Below are positions 26,296 to 34,216 of a stretch of DNA of 64,000 nucleotides, one piece after another. Below the pieces are notes generated by a model that worked only from the letters and a program-made list of their open reading frames with translations, had not been told where the DNA came from and ran no database searches. This stretch comes from Streptomyces lydicus (GTDB lineage: Bacteria; Actinomycetota; Actinomycetes; Streptomycetales; Streptomycetaceae), in the NCBI RefSeq assembly GCF_000717345.1, contig NZ_JNZA01000014.1, positions 62,001-126,000 of the forward strand, written 5' to 3'. A program made the translations under genes and the position numbers. Within the stretch, counting starts at the first letter, position 1; each line of letters starts with the position of its first letter.

Positions 26296-26751
26296 GTCGT
26301 GGCCTCCCGTCGCGCGGTGTCCCGCCGGCCGGGACGTCGGGCATCTTACTTACCGCCCGCATGCCGGGTGGCCGGATCCCGGCGGTCGAGCGGACCGGCC
26401 GCCCGGGCCGCGGGCCTCGCCCTCGACCCCTCTCGGGGCAGCGCCTGCTCGGTGTGAAGCAATGGCCATGCGGAAGTAAAATCTACATCCTTGTAGAAGT
26501 TGCCGGGCCGTGGCCCTCGCGTCCAGCGCGCCGGGACCCGCCACAGGCGTGCGGGTGCGGCTGCCGAAGACGTGCCGTGACCCCGTCGGATACGTGCCGT
26601 GACCCCGCGGGAGCGCGGGCGCGCCACCCGTTGGCCAGAGGTGGAATATCGCCCGTTACAAGGGGATTTGCACGGGTGTGCCGGGGTACCGTGGAAGCAC
26701 CGGAACACCGAGGATGCCCGGAGATGCCGAGGGTTCGGTGAGGTGAGCTCC
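26296..26751. other. 456-bp regulatory gap upstream of blaI and the desaturase operon
   Basis: Holds the BlaI-type operator at 26482-26497 and a perfect 16-nt direct repeat (ACGTGCCGTGACCCCG at 26570-26585 and 26592-26607, 22-bp period). No credible gene is seen. The divergent genes on either side (blaI leftward, 76-aa membrane protein rightward) must have their promoters here. Confidence 0.6.
26482..26497. promoter_or_regulatory. BlaI/MecI-type operator (site 2)
   Basis: Inverted repeat TCTACA-TCCT-TGTAGA, sharing both half-sites and the 4-nt spacer with site 1. It lies in the 456-bp divergent gap, 187 bp upstream of blaI and 254 bp upstream of the 76-aa gene; autoregulation of blaI is likely. 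Confidence 0.75.
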
Positions 26752-26982
26752 ATGCAGACTCTCTTGACCGTGGTCGTGCTGCTGGCGCTGGTCGGCCTGG
26801 GGGCGTTGTTCATCGCCCGGCTCAATTCCCAGCAGGCGGGACGGATGGCCAGCCATCGCTATGCGGACTGGCGGGAGTCGATCCGGCAGCGCAGGCATCG
26901 GCGACCACGCGGTGACGCCCCTCCCGGACCGCAGGTGGCCTCCTCGCCCCCGCCCTCCGGCAAGCCGGAGAACGAGCTGTGA
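26752..26982 (+). CDS. Small single-span membrane protein
   Basis: 76 residues: one N-terminal hydrophobic helix (TLLTVVVLLALVGLGALFIA), then a basic, Arg/Pro-rich cytoplasmic tail. ATG at 26752 follows GAGGTGAGC. Its stop codon overlaps the GTG of the desaturase by 4 bp, so the two are translationally coupled. Unknown function. Confidence 0.7.
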   Translation: MQTLLTVVVLLALVGLGALFIARLNSQQAGRMASHRYADWRESIRQRRHRRPRGDAPPGPQVASSPPPSGKPENEL

Positions 26983-27965
26983 CCTCGACCGACCGCCCCA
27001 CCCCGTCTGCACAGGACTACGACGGGACCTCGCCGTTCCCGGAGAGCGGCGCCCCCCGTCCGCCGAGCGGCGGCCGGCGGCTGTACGTCACGATCACCGG
27101 CATCATCGTCGTCGCCCCGTTCGTCGGCCTGGCCGTCGCCATCCCCCTCCTGTGGGGCAGCGTCGTCCACCTCACCGACCTCGTCCTCCTGGCCGTCTTC
27201 TACGTCGTCTCCGGCCTCGGCGTCACCATCGGCTTCCACCGCGGCCTCACCCACGGCAGCTACACCGCCACCCCCGCGCTGCGGATCGCGCTCGCCGTCG
27301 CCGGCTCGCTCAGCTTCCAGGGCGCCGTCATCGACTGGGTCGCCACCCACCGCCGGCACCACGCCTTCACCGACCGGCCCGGCGATCCGCACTCCCCGTA
27401 CCGCTACGGCACCAGCCTGCACGGCCAGCTGCGCGGAATGGTCCACTCCCACATCGGCTGGCTCTTCGGCGACGACCCCACCTCGCACCGGCACTACGCC
27501 CCCGATCTGCTGGCCGACCGCGGAATCCGCGCCGTGGACCGGGCCTTCCCCGCGCTGTGCCTGGTCACCCTCGGTCTGCCGTGCGCGCTGGGCTGGGTGC
27601 TCGGCGGCACGTGGGTCACGGCGCTGACCGCGCTGCTGTGGGCGGGGTTCATCCGGATCGCGCTGCTGCACCACGTCACCTGGAGCGTCAATTCGCTCTG
27701 CCACGTCATCGGTGAGCGGCCGTTCCGCACCCGGCGCCACGACCGGGCGACCAACCTGTGGCCGCTGGCCCTGCTCTCCTTCGGCGAGAGCTGGCACAAC
27801 ATGCACCACGCCGACCCGACCTGCGCGCGGCACGGCGTCGACCGCGGTCAGGTCGACGTGTCCGCCGCGGTCATCCGGCTCTTCGAACGCCTCGGCTGGG
27901 TCTGGAACGTCCGCTGGCCCGACCCCGACCGTCTGGCGGCCCGTCGCATCGGGAGCACCGCATGA
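26979..27965 (+). CDS. Acyl-CoA/fatty-acid desaturase (delta-9 type)
   Basis: 328 residues, integral membrane di-iron desaturase. The three histidine boxes are present: GFHRGLTHGSY, THRRHHAFTD and SWHNMHHADP. Hydrophobic pairs occur around residues 38-75 and 170-215. It would introduce a double bond in membrane acyl chains. GTG at 26979 overlaps the upstream small gene, and its TGA overlaps the next ATG, giving a tightly coupled three-gene operon. Confidence 0.92.
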   Translation: MTSTDRPTPSAQDYDGTSPFPESGAPRPPSGGRRLYVTITGIIVVAPFVGLAVAIPLLWGSVVHLTDLVLLAVFYVVSGLGVTIGFHRGLTHGSYTATPALRIALAVAGSLSFQGAVIDWVATHRRHHAFTDRPGDPHSPYRYGTSLHGQLRGMVHSHIGWLFGDDPTSHRHYAPDLLADRGIRAVDRAFPALCLVTLGLPCALGWVLGGTWVTALTALLWAGFIRIALLHHVTWSVNSLCHVIGERPFRTRRHDRATNLWPLALLSFGESWHNMHHADPTCARHGVDRGQVDVSAAVIRLFERLGWVWNVRWPDPDRLAARRIGSTA

Positions 27966-28396
27966 CCATCGACTCAGGGGACCGCGCCCGTCCGGCGCCG
28001 CACCGGCACCACAGCCCGCCGCCGGTCGCCCGCCTTGCCATCGCCCCGCACACCGACACGGTGCGGCGGATCGACGGCGCCTGGTGGCCGCACACGGCGG
28101 ACCTGCTCGCCGAACTCCCCGAGCTGCTGACCGCGTTGCCCTTCGACTGGCCGCGGATCACCCACGCCACGGTCAACGGCGCGGGCTGGCCGGCCCTGCC
28201 CACACACACCCTGGTCTACGGCCATGTCGTCCGCCTCCGCCGGACCGTCGGCCGCCCCGGCCCGGACACCGTCTGCCTGGTCTCCCCCGGCCACGGCCGC
28301 TGGGACCTGCTGATCATCCGGCCCGAGACCCCGGAGCCCGAGGCCGTCCGCATCATGGCCGAGATGGCCCGCACGGGAGCACCCACACCCGCCTGA
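27962..28396 (+). CDS. DUF5994-like protein
   Basis: 144 residues. After a basic/His-Pro-rich N terminus comes RRIDGAWWPHTADLLAELPE, a signature of DUF5994 proteins in actinomycetes, then a beta-rich part (HTLVYGHVVRLRR; DLLIIRPETPEPEA). ATG overlaps the desaturase stop by 4 bp. Function unknown. Confidence 0.75.
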   Translation: MTIDSGDRARPAPHRHHSPPPVARLAIAPHTDTVRRIDGAWWPHTADLLAELPELLTALPFDWPRITHATVNGAGWPALPTHTLVYGHVVRLRRTVGRPGPDTVCLVSPGHGRWDLLIIRPETPEPEAVRIMAEMARTGAPTPA

Positions 28397-28419
28397 ACGG
28401 CGAGGATCCGCCCCCGGCA

Positions 28420-28442
28420 GCCCGTCGGCACCACCGACGGGC
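28420..28442 (+). terminator. Terminator after the desaturase operon
   Basis: GCCCGTCGG-CACCA-CCGACGGGC, 9-bp perfect arms and a 5-nt loop, 23 bp after the stop codon of the DUF5994-like gene. Confidence 0.7.
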
Positions 28443-28831
28443 GTCGTGCTGCCCGCGCCCGTGGAAGCGTCGGAACCGGCCATAACCCGAGAACCCGCCG
28501 CGCGCATCCTCCGGCACCTCGGCCGTCGCGGTCGAACCGGCCTCAGCCGAGCGGTTGACCGGGCCCTGCGACCGCCGCCGACCTGCTGCTCCCGGTCCGT
28601 GGCTACTGCGTACGGGTGGTGTTCATCGGAAGAACGCCGATCCGGGGGCGTCGGTCCGTGAATCCTCCCATTGCGTACTCATCATAAGAAAACGCAACAG
28701 AAGCGACGCAACGTAAGCGATGCGAGCGAAGTGCCGCAACTGCTGCGATGCAACGGACGTACTCGCACGACAGCAGGACCAGACCACGAAGCACCGGATC
28801 TCTCGGGGAGATCCTGACCGAAAGAGAGGGA
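28443..28831. other. Intergenic stretch without a recognised gene
   Basis: Includes a lower-GC patch (28670-28760) in which GCGA and GCAAC words recur (for example CGACGCAACGTAAGCGATGC at 28697). This is probably the promoter/leader of the DUF6344 gene, whose ribosome-binding site (AAGAGAGGGA) ends at 28831. No coding region supported. Confidence 0.4.
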
Positions 28832-29419
28832 ATGACCATGGCTGCCACCAAGGTCATGAAGTTCTGGGCGGTGTGCCTTGCCGTGCTCGGCAAGCTGCTG
28901 GCATCGCTGGGTGTCTCCGCGCCGGCCTCGGCCGCGCGCCGCGAGGCCGCACTGTACGAGCGCACCCTGGGCAACGGGGGCGCGGGTACCGACGCGCCGG
29001 GCGCCGAGGTGCCAAAGGGGGTGTCCAGCGCCGAACCGCACCGTGATCCGGACGCGGGATCCCCTACGGTGCCCACGGCACGTGCCGTGCCCCGTGTGCC
29101 CGCCCCGCGTGCCGTGCCGCAGGTGAACCACGCCTGGCCGACCCGCCGGACGGTCGCCCGGCCCGAGCTGCCGCCGACCATCAAGCAGCGCATCCGGGCC
29201 GAGGCCCACGGCTCCTCGCCGGGTCTGCGCAGCCGCGTCACCCGCGGCCTGGAGCCGCTGATGGGCGCCCCCGTGCCGCACGACGCCGCGCCGCACACCC
29301 CCGCGCCGCGGGACGGCGCGCAGGAGTACGCCGCTCCGCAGCACGCCACCGACGCGGACGCCCGTCCCGCGGCCATCCCGGCCGCGCGCCGGCGGGTGGA
29401 CGCCGCCCGTACCGTCTGA
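28832..29419 (+). CDS. DUF6344-like secreted or membrane-associated protein
   Basis: 195 residues. The N terminus (AATKVMKFWAVCLAVLGKLL, ASLGVSAPASAA) is the conserved start of DUF6344-type streptomycete proteins and looks like a signal peptide or anchor. The rest is Ala/Pro/Arg-rich and low complexity with no catalytic motif. ATG at 28832 follows AAGAGAGGG; a second ATG at 28838 is possible. Function unknown. Confidence 0.65.
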   Translation: MTMAATKVMKFWAVCLAVLGKLLASLGVSAPASAARREAALYERTLGNGGAGTDAPGAEVPKGVSSAEPHRDPDAGSPTVPTARAVPRVPAPRAVPQVNHAWPTRRTVARPELPPTIKQRIRAEAHGSSPGLRSRVTRGLEPLMGAPVPHDAAPHTPAPRDGAQEYAAPQHATDADARPAAIPAARRRVDAARTV

Positions 29420-29863
29420 GCCGGGCAGCGACATGTCCCATGGCCAGGCCCGTCGGCCGGACAGGGACGGGACGCGGCGCGTGACAGCTCCGCGCCGAGC
29501 AGACCGGACGCACACGAGGCGACGGTGACGAGGACGATGCAGGCACAGGAACAGACGCAGACGTAGACGTAGACGAGGGCGAAGCGACGAGGACGCTGAA
29601 CGCGCGGACGACGCCGAGGTGATGAGAGCGTGTGGATGTTCCACGTGAAACATCGGCCGGCGGAGGAGACCGCGAGGAAGGCCGAGACGTCGGAGCGGAA
29701 GACAGACGCCAGACGCCAGAGGGCAGAAGACAGTAGACCTAGGACAGAACGAGAAGTCCCCCAGACGTGAACCACCCGTAGGACTGTCAGCCGCAGGACT
29801 GCCAGGACTGCCACCCGTAGGACAACGCCCGCAGGGGCAATCGCCCCTCGCACGACAGGAGTT
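29420..29863. other. 444-bp gene-free stretch with purine-rich low-complexity sequence and parS
   Basis: No ORF with a plausible start or composition. The top strand is rich in GACG/AGACG words (for example GACGTAGACGTAGACGAG near 29560) and in A/G between 29690 and 29760. A parS-like site lies at 29637-29652. The stretch separates the DUF6344 gene from the biosynthetic region and may mark its left edge. Confidence 0.5.
29637..29652. other. parS centromere-like site (ParB binding)
   Basis: TGTTCCACGTGAAACA fits the bacterial parS consensus TGTTNCACGTGAAACA and differs by one base from the perfect Streptomyces site at 24268-24281. It is intergenic. Confidence 0.75.
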
Positions 29864-31375
29864 CTAGCGCCCGGCCCCGGGTCGGGGTACCGGTCCCGGA
29901 CCTTCTCCCGGCTCCAGCTCCAGCCCCAGCTGTGCACGCAACGCGCGCGTGTCCGGCTTTCCGTTGGCGGTGAGCGGGAAGTGGTCGACGACATGGACCG
30001 CGTTGGGCTGTTCGTACTCCGCGAGGTGCTCGGCCAGCCGCCGGCGCCAGACGAGCGGGGCCTCGCCCGCGGGGTCCGCGACGACGAAGTGCAGGGCACT
30101 GCCGCGGCGTTGGTCCTCGACCGCCAGCACCTTGACCGGTCGCCCGCAGCTCTCGGCGCGGCGCTCCAGGCTCTCGGGATAGAGCGTGAAGCCCAGCCGG
30201 TGGACGGCCTGATTGCGGCCCACCACCCGCACGGTGCCGTCGGCGTCGACGCTGCCCAGGTCCGCCGTCGGGTACCAGGCGTCCGGGTCGACGGGTGTGA
30301 GCGAGCCGTCCTCCTGGAGGTAGCCGGCCATCAGCCCGGGGGAGCGCACCTCGATGCCGCCGAGCTCGCCGGGGCCGGCAGCGCTGCCGTCGGGCCGTCT
30401 CACGCGTAGCCGTACGCCGGGCAGCGGACGCCCGCAGCCGTGCGGCGTTTCCGGGGTGGCCAGTGCGACATTGCCGAGTTCCGTCAGGCCGTAGCCGTCC
30501 AGCAACGGGCGGCCCATCGTCGTGCGGAAGGACTCGGCCAGCGGTGTGGGCAGCGGTGCGCCGCCCACGCCCCAGACGCGTACGCCCGCGAGTCCGGCGC
30601 GTACCTCGGGGCGGCGGCGCACCACGCCCAGCAGCGAGTGGTACGTGGACGGGGCGGCGTCCACGGCGGTGGCGCCGTGCGCGGCGGCCTGGGTGACGGC
30701 CGCGTCGAGCCGCTGGTAGGGGGTGACCAGCAGCGTGCAACGGGCCAGCCACCACAGCAGGATGACGGAGAGCCCGTACTGGTGGGAGAAGGGCAGCAGC
30801 GGCGCGAACACGTCGTCCGCGCGGTAGCCCATGGCTTCGATGGTGCGCAGCGAGTTGTCGAGCACCGCACGGCCCGGCTTGACGATGCCCTTGGGCCGCC
30901 CGGTGGTGCCCGAGGACCACAGGACGAGCGCGTCGGGGCGGTGGAACCAGCGGTCCAGGTCGACCCCGGCGGGCGGGGGCGGCGGGGCGTCGGCGGACAG
31001 CCGCGGATAGTGGATGACGCGCTCGTCGGGGATGCCGGGGAAGCCGGCCGGGCGGTCGGCGGCGGTGACCAGCCAGCGGGCCCGGGCCTGCCGGGCGGCC
31101 GCGGCGGCGTCGGCGGCGGGCAGCCGGTGGTCGAGCGGGACGAGTGAGACGTCCAGGTGCATCAGGGCCAGCAGCGTCACGACGTAGTCGACGCTGTTGT
31201 CGCCCTGGACCAGGACCCGGTCGCCGGCGCGGAGGCCGAGTCCGCGCAGGGCGCCCGCGGTGCTGCCGACCCGGCGGTCGAGCGCCGGGCCGTCGAGGTG
31301 GCCGCCGCCGAGCGGGGCCGCGGTGCCGTCGACGAGCCGGGCGGCGGCGACCGGAGGGGCGATGGTGTCGGTCAT
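29864..31375 (-). CDS. AMP-dependent acyl-CoA/acyl-ACP ligase
   Basis: 503 residues, ANL superfamily adenylating enzyme. Core motifs are LVLWSSGTTGRPKGIVKPG (A3 phosphate loop), LLDGYGLTELGNVALATPE (A5), WYPTADLGSVDADG (A7/A8) and the catalytic lysine in PLTANGKPDTRALR (A10). It activates a carboxylic acid as acyl-AMP and transfers it to CoA or an ACP thiol. ATG at 31375 overlaps the dehydratase stop by 4 bp. Third gene of a minus-strand operon with the enoyl reductase and MaoC-like genes and facing the divergent ACP, so it probably loads the starter acid onto that ACP. Confidence 0.9.
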   Translation of the reverse strand: MTDTIAPPVAAARLVDGTAAPLGGGHLDGPALDRRVGSTAGALRGLGLRAGDRVLVQGDNSVDYVVTLLALMHLDVSLVPLDHRLPAADAAAAARQARARWLVTAADRPAGFPGIPDERVIHYPRLSADAPPPPPAGVDLDRWFHRPDALVLWSSGTTGRPKGIVKPGRAVLDNSLRTIEAMGYRADDVFAPLLPFSHQYGLSVILLWWLARCTLLVTPYQRLDAAVTQAAAHGATAVDAAPSTYHSLLGVVRRRPEVRAGLAGVRVWGVGGAPLPTPLAESFRTTMGRPLLDGYGLTELGNVALATPETPHGCGRPLPGVRLRVRRPDGSAAGPGELGGIEVRSPGLMAGYLQEDGSLTPVDPDAWYPTADLGSVDADGTVRVVGRNQAVHRLGFTLYPESLERRAESCGRPVKVLAVEDQRRGSALHFVVADPAGEAPLVWRRRLAEHLAEYEQPNAVHVVDHFPLTANGKPDTRALRAQLGLELEPGEGPGPVPRPGAGR

Positions 31376-31875
31376 GGGTGCTCCGATCCCGTGGGGTCGA
31401 GGGGGCGCCGCCCGGGCCGCGGGGCGGTGGCCGGGCACAGCAGTGAGGAGGTGGTGGTGGCCACCCACAGTCCGTCCGCGTCGTGGAACGCGCACTCGAC
31501 GGTGAGCAGCCGGCGGTCCGCGAGGGTGGTGGTGCCGGCGAGGCGGACGGTCGCGTGGAGGGTGTCGCCGGCGTGTGCGGGGCGGGCGTGGCGCAGCGAC
31601 TGGGAGCGGTGCACCGCCCCGTCGGTGGTGAAGTCGTCCCAGCCGCCCAGGAGTTGGTCCTCGGCGTGTGCGGCGAGGGTGGCCAGGTAGGTGGGCGGCG
31701 CGAGGGTGTCCGGGTGGCCGAGGGCCCGGGCGGCGGCCGGGTCGGTGTACGCGGGGTGGGGGTCACCGAGCGCGGCCGCGAACGCCGCGATCCGCTCCCG
31801 GTCGAGTGCGTACGGGCCGCACCGGAGGACGGTGGGCGGCGCGGCCGGGGGAGGCGGCGCCGGTCTTTCCGTCAT
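31372..31875 (-). CDS. MaoC-like hot-dog dehydratase
   Basis: 167 residues, with a (FAS1-like) MaoC N-terminal pattern: YALDRERIAAFAAALGDPHP (N-terminal helix and acidic/His region), DTLAPPTYLATLA, AVHRSQSLRHARPAHAGDTL and ADRRLLTVECAFHDADG. Such proteins dehydrate 3-hydroxyacyl thioesters, here probably on an ACP. It lies 5 bp after the enoyl reductase stop and overlaps the ligase gene. Catalytic Asp/His placement is only partly evident, so a thioesterase-like role cannot be excluded. Confidence 0.75.
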   Translation of the reverse strand: MTERPAPPPPAAPPTVLRCGPYALDRERIAAFAAALGDPHPAYTDPAAARALGHPDTLAPPTYLATLAAHAEDQLLGGWDDFTTDGAVHRSQSLRHARPAHAGDTLHATVRLAGTTTLADRRLLTVECAFHDADGLWVATTTSSLLCPATAPRPGRRPLDPTGSEHP

Positions 31876-31880
31876 GACGG

Positions 31881-32651
31881 TCAGTCGCCGATCATGTGGT
31901 GGCCGCCGTCCGCGTGCACGATCTCGCCGGTGGTGGCGGGCAGCCAGTCCGACAGCAGGGCCACACAGGTACGGGCCACCGGCTCGGCGTTCTGCGGGTC
32001 CCAGCCCAGCGGGGCACGGCTCGACCAGCTCTTCTCGAAGGACGGGCCGTCGCCGCCGATGCCCCGCGCGGCCAGGGTGCGCAGCGGGCCGGCCGCGACG
32101 AGGTTGGCCCGGATGCCCTGGTCGCCGAGATCCCGCGCCAGATAGCGCGAGCAGGCTTCGAGTCCCGCCTTCGCGACGCCCATCCAGTCGTAGCCCGGCC
32201 AGGCGCGGGACGCGTCGAAGTCCACGCCGACGACCGACGCGCCGGGGCGCAGCAGCGGACGGCAGGCCATGGTCAGCGCCACCAGGGAGTAGGTCGAGGT
32301 GTGCAGCGCGGCGGCCACATCGCGCCACGGCGCGGTCAGGAAGCCGCCGTCCAGGCAGGTGGCCGGGGCATTGGCGACCGAGTGCAGCACCCCGTCGATC
32401 CCGTCGAGGTGGGCGCCGACCCGGTCGGCAAGGGTGCTGAGCTGCGTCTCGTCCGTGACGTCCAGCTCCACGACGGGGGGCTCCTCCGGCAGCCGGCGGG
32501 CGAGCCGGGCCACCAGACTCGGCCGTCCGTACGCGGTGAGGACGATCTTGGCGCCCTCTTCCTGGGCGAGCCGGGCCACCGCGTAGGCGATGGAGCTTTC
32601 GGTGATCACACCCGTGACAACCAGGCGCTTTCCGTCGAGCAGACCGCTCAT
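31881..32651 (-). CDS. Enoyl-ACP reductase (FabI/InhA type)
   Basis: 256 residues, NADH-dependent short-chain dehydrogenase. GKRLVVTGVITESSIAYAVA is the InhA/FabI variant of the nucleotide loop, and YDWMGVAKAGLEA supplies the Y-x6-K catalytic pair. It reduces trans-2-enoyl-ACP in the last step of chain elongation. ATG at 32651 follows GGAGGAACC. First gene of the fabI-maoC-ligase operon, divergent from the ACP gene; a dedicated copy for the biosynthetic cluster is likely because the neighbours are not housekeeping fab genes. Confidence 0.92.
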   Translation of the reverse strand: MSGLLDGKRLVVTGVITESSIAYAVARLAQEEGAKIVLTAYGRPSLVARLARRLPEEPPVVELDVTDETQLSTLADRVGAHLDGIDGVLHSVANAPATCLDGGFLTAPWRDVAAALHTSTYSLVALTMACRPLLRPGASVVGVDFDASRAWPGYDWMGVAKAGLEACSRYLARDLGDQGIRANLVAAGPLRTLAARGIGGDGPSFEKSWSSRAPLGWDPQNAEPVARTCVALLSDWLPATTGEIVHADGGHHMIGD

Positions 32652-32844
32652 GCGGTTCCTCCGTCTGACTCGTTCTCGACTCCAGAGTCACTGAACATAA
32701 CTCAGAAGCATTGTCCTGGCATGGTCTTGAAAGGTCGTCGTTGACAACCTATCGGACCTCCAGTTGACTAGAACAGTCAAGCATAGTCAAAAGAATGACT
32801 CTGATGTCACGGAGGGTGCGCCCTTCCGCAGAGAGGTGACCGTC
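32652..32844. promoter_or_regulatory. Divergent promoter region with TTGACT inverted repeats
   Basis: Between the enoyl reductase and ACP genes lies TTGACTAGAACAGTCAA (32764-32780, TTGACT/AGTCAA arms). It is followed by AGTCA-N6-TGACT (32785-32800). These are operator-like and may be targets of the cluster's XRE regulators. The word TTGACTAG recurs at 40979-40986 upstream of the second XRE gene. The region is AT-richer than its surroundings. Confidence 0.5.
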
Positions 32845-33099
32845 ATGACCGTCCCCACCCGCGAAGAGATCGTCGCTCAGCTCGCCGAGATCCTGCACGA
32901 GGTGGCCGGCGTGCTGCCGGCCGACGTGACCGAGGAGAAGTCCCTGGTCGAGGAGTTGGACGTGGACTCGCTGGCGATGGCGGAAGTCATCGTCGTAGCC
33001 GAGGAACGCTTCGGGATCGCTCTGCCCGAAGAGGAGATGAAGGACATGCGTACAGTTTTGGACATAGTGCTCCGCGTGGAGAAGCAGCTGGCGTCCTGA
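32845..33099 (+). CDS. Acyl carrier protein
   Basis: 84 residues, typical free-standing ACP: helix 1 (EEIVAQLAEILHEVAGV), the acceptor serine in ELDVDSLAMAEVIV (Ser42) and a C-terminal acidic helix region. The serine must be phosphopantetheinylated, and two PPTase genes lie in the cluster. ATG at 32845 follows GAGAGGTGA; the longer open frame upstream has no start signal. It probably carries the growing acyl chain that the GNAT or KS then uses. Confidence 0.93.
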   Translation: MTVPTREEIVAQLAEILHEVAGVLPADVTEEKSLVEELDVDSLAMAEVIVVAEERFGIALPEEEMKDMRTVLDIVLRVEKQLAS

Positions 33100-33286
33100 G
33101 GCGCCCACGTGCCGCGCACCGGAGCGGCCCGTCGGCCGGTGCGCTCCCGCCGGCCCGCACCACCCGGCAGGGGCGCACCCGCATCACTCCTGCCCGCCCC
33201 CGGATTCGTCGGTTGACAGTCGTTCAGATCGGCGAAAACTGGTAATCCCAGGCGGTAAACCAAAGTTGATTTTCAGTCGTCGCTTG

Positions 33287-33315
33287 TTGACGCAGGCATA
33301 GACCAGGGTTACCTT
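33287..33315 (+). promoter_or_regulatory. Predicted housekeeping-type promoter for the PPTase gene
   Basis: TTGACG (33287-33292), 17-bp spacer, TACCTT (33310-33315), a good match to the streptomycete HrdB-type promoter. It lies within the 309-bp gap between the ACP and PPTase genes, whose remaining sequence shows no gene. Confidence 0.55.
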
Positions 33316-33391
33316 GAAGATCTCCGGAGGGTAAATCAAATCGACTCAGTGCACTGCTTTCTCGGATGTGACGATCCGTAGAAAGGAGACC

Positions 33392-33499
33392 ATGGTGCGA
33401 GGGGATCTATGCGGGGGGACGAGCCTTTCTGTGGCGCGCATACGCTCAACCATGACGGCAGCCGGCACGGACCGGAGCGTACGCCCAAGGAGCCTGTAA
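33392..33499 (+). CDS. Possible 35-codon leader ORF overlapping the PPTase start
   Basis: ATG at 33392 has the best ribosome-binding site in the region (GAAAGGAGACC) but reads in a different frame from the PPTase, giving a 35-residue Arg/Ser-rich peptide (MVRGDLCGGTSLSVARIRST at the start) that ends at TAA 33497-33499. It could be a translated leader controlling the downstream gene, or simply chance. Only the strong ribosome-binding site supports it. Confidence 0.3.
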   Translation: MVRGDLCGGTSLSVARIRSTMTAAGTDRSVRPRSL

Positions 33500-34182
33500 G
33501 CAGCGGGAGTTGGGGGCCTCCCCACTCCTCCGAATTAGCCGACGGCAGTTTGCACATTTTCTCGCCCACGGTCGGCGACATTCGCGAAGTCAGTTGTTTG
33601 ACGGCATTTCTCGCTCGTTTACTCCATTGTTCTCCGAGCGATATTCCGGTGGTCCCTGACGGCTTCGGCCGGCCGGTGTTCGCCGAGCCGCCCCCCGGCA
33701 TCGGCTGGCCGCCCGGCGCCCGGCTCTGTCTCGGCATCGCCGCGGACCCCGCCCGCCAGCTCCTCGCCGTGACCCGGGACCTCCCCGTCGCCCTGTCCGT
33801 GCACACCGTTCCGCACGGCCCGGTCGGCCAACTGCTGCTCCCCTTCACCGAGTTGGAGCGCCGCCACGTCCAGGACGCCCCGGTCGGCCACCGGGCCCGC
33901 CGGCTGGCCCAGCTGTGGACCCGCAAGGAGGCGTCGCTGCGCCTGACCGGACCGGGCGGGCTGGCCATCGCCGACGAGATCGACGCGCTGAGCGAGGCGC
34001 GGGACGGCAAGGTCGTGATCCCCGCGTCCCTCGCCCACCCGGGCGGCATCGCCTACGTCCGCGACCTGCCCGCCGGCCCGCAGACCGTGGCCTGCGCGGC
34101 CACCGCCGCCCCGGCGCCGGAGGTCCGCATCTGGCGGCCGGACTGCCTCGACGCGCCGGCCGGCACGGCGCCCGCCGGCTGA
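33409..34182 (+). CDS. 4'-phosphopantetheinyl transferase superfamily protein
   Basis: 257 residues. The signature LWTRKEASLRLTGPGGL (W-x-x-KEA) identifies the Sfp-like family, which attaches phosphopantetheine from CoA to carrier proteins, here presumably the ACP gene 309 bp upstream. An upstream Asp-containing Mg motif is less clear, as LSVHTVPHGPVGQLL replaces the usual DxE region. ATG at 33409 follows GAGGGG. Two TTA codons (33535-33537 and 33619-33621) indicate bldA dependence. The first 45 residues are of unusual composition and the true start may lie further in. Confidence 0.75.
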   Translation: MRGDEPFCGAHTLNHDGSRHGPERTPKEPVSSGSWGPPHSSELADGSLHIFSPTVGDIREVSCLTAFLARLLHCSPSDIPVVPDGFGRPVFAEPPPGIGWPPGARLCLGIAADPARQLLAVTRDLPVALSVHTVPHGPVGQLLLPFTELERRHVQDAPVGHRARRLAQLWTRKEASLRLTGPGGLAIADEIDALSEARDGKVVIPASLAHPGGIAYVRDLPAGPQTVACAATAAPAPEVRIWRPDCLDAPAGTAPAG

Positions 34183-34216
34183 GCCGTACGCCCCGCCACC
34201 GGGCGCGCCGGCTCCG

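Noticed and set aside
28603..30099. Long minus-strand open frames covering the DUF6344 gene and the gene-free stretch
   Set aside because: They lie opposite a gene with a good ribosome-binding site, are dominated by Arg/Ser low complexity and have no start signal; typical of GC-rich antisense frames.
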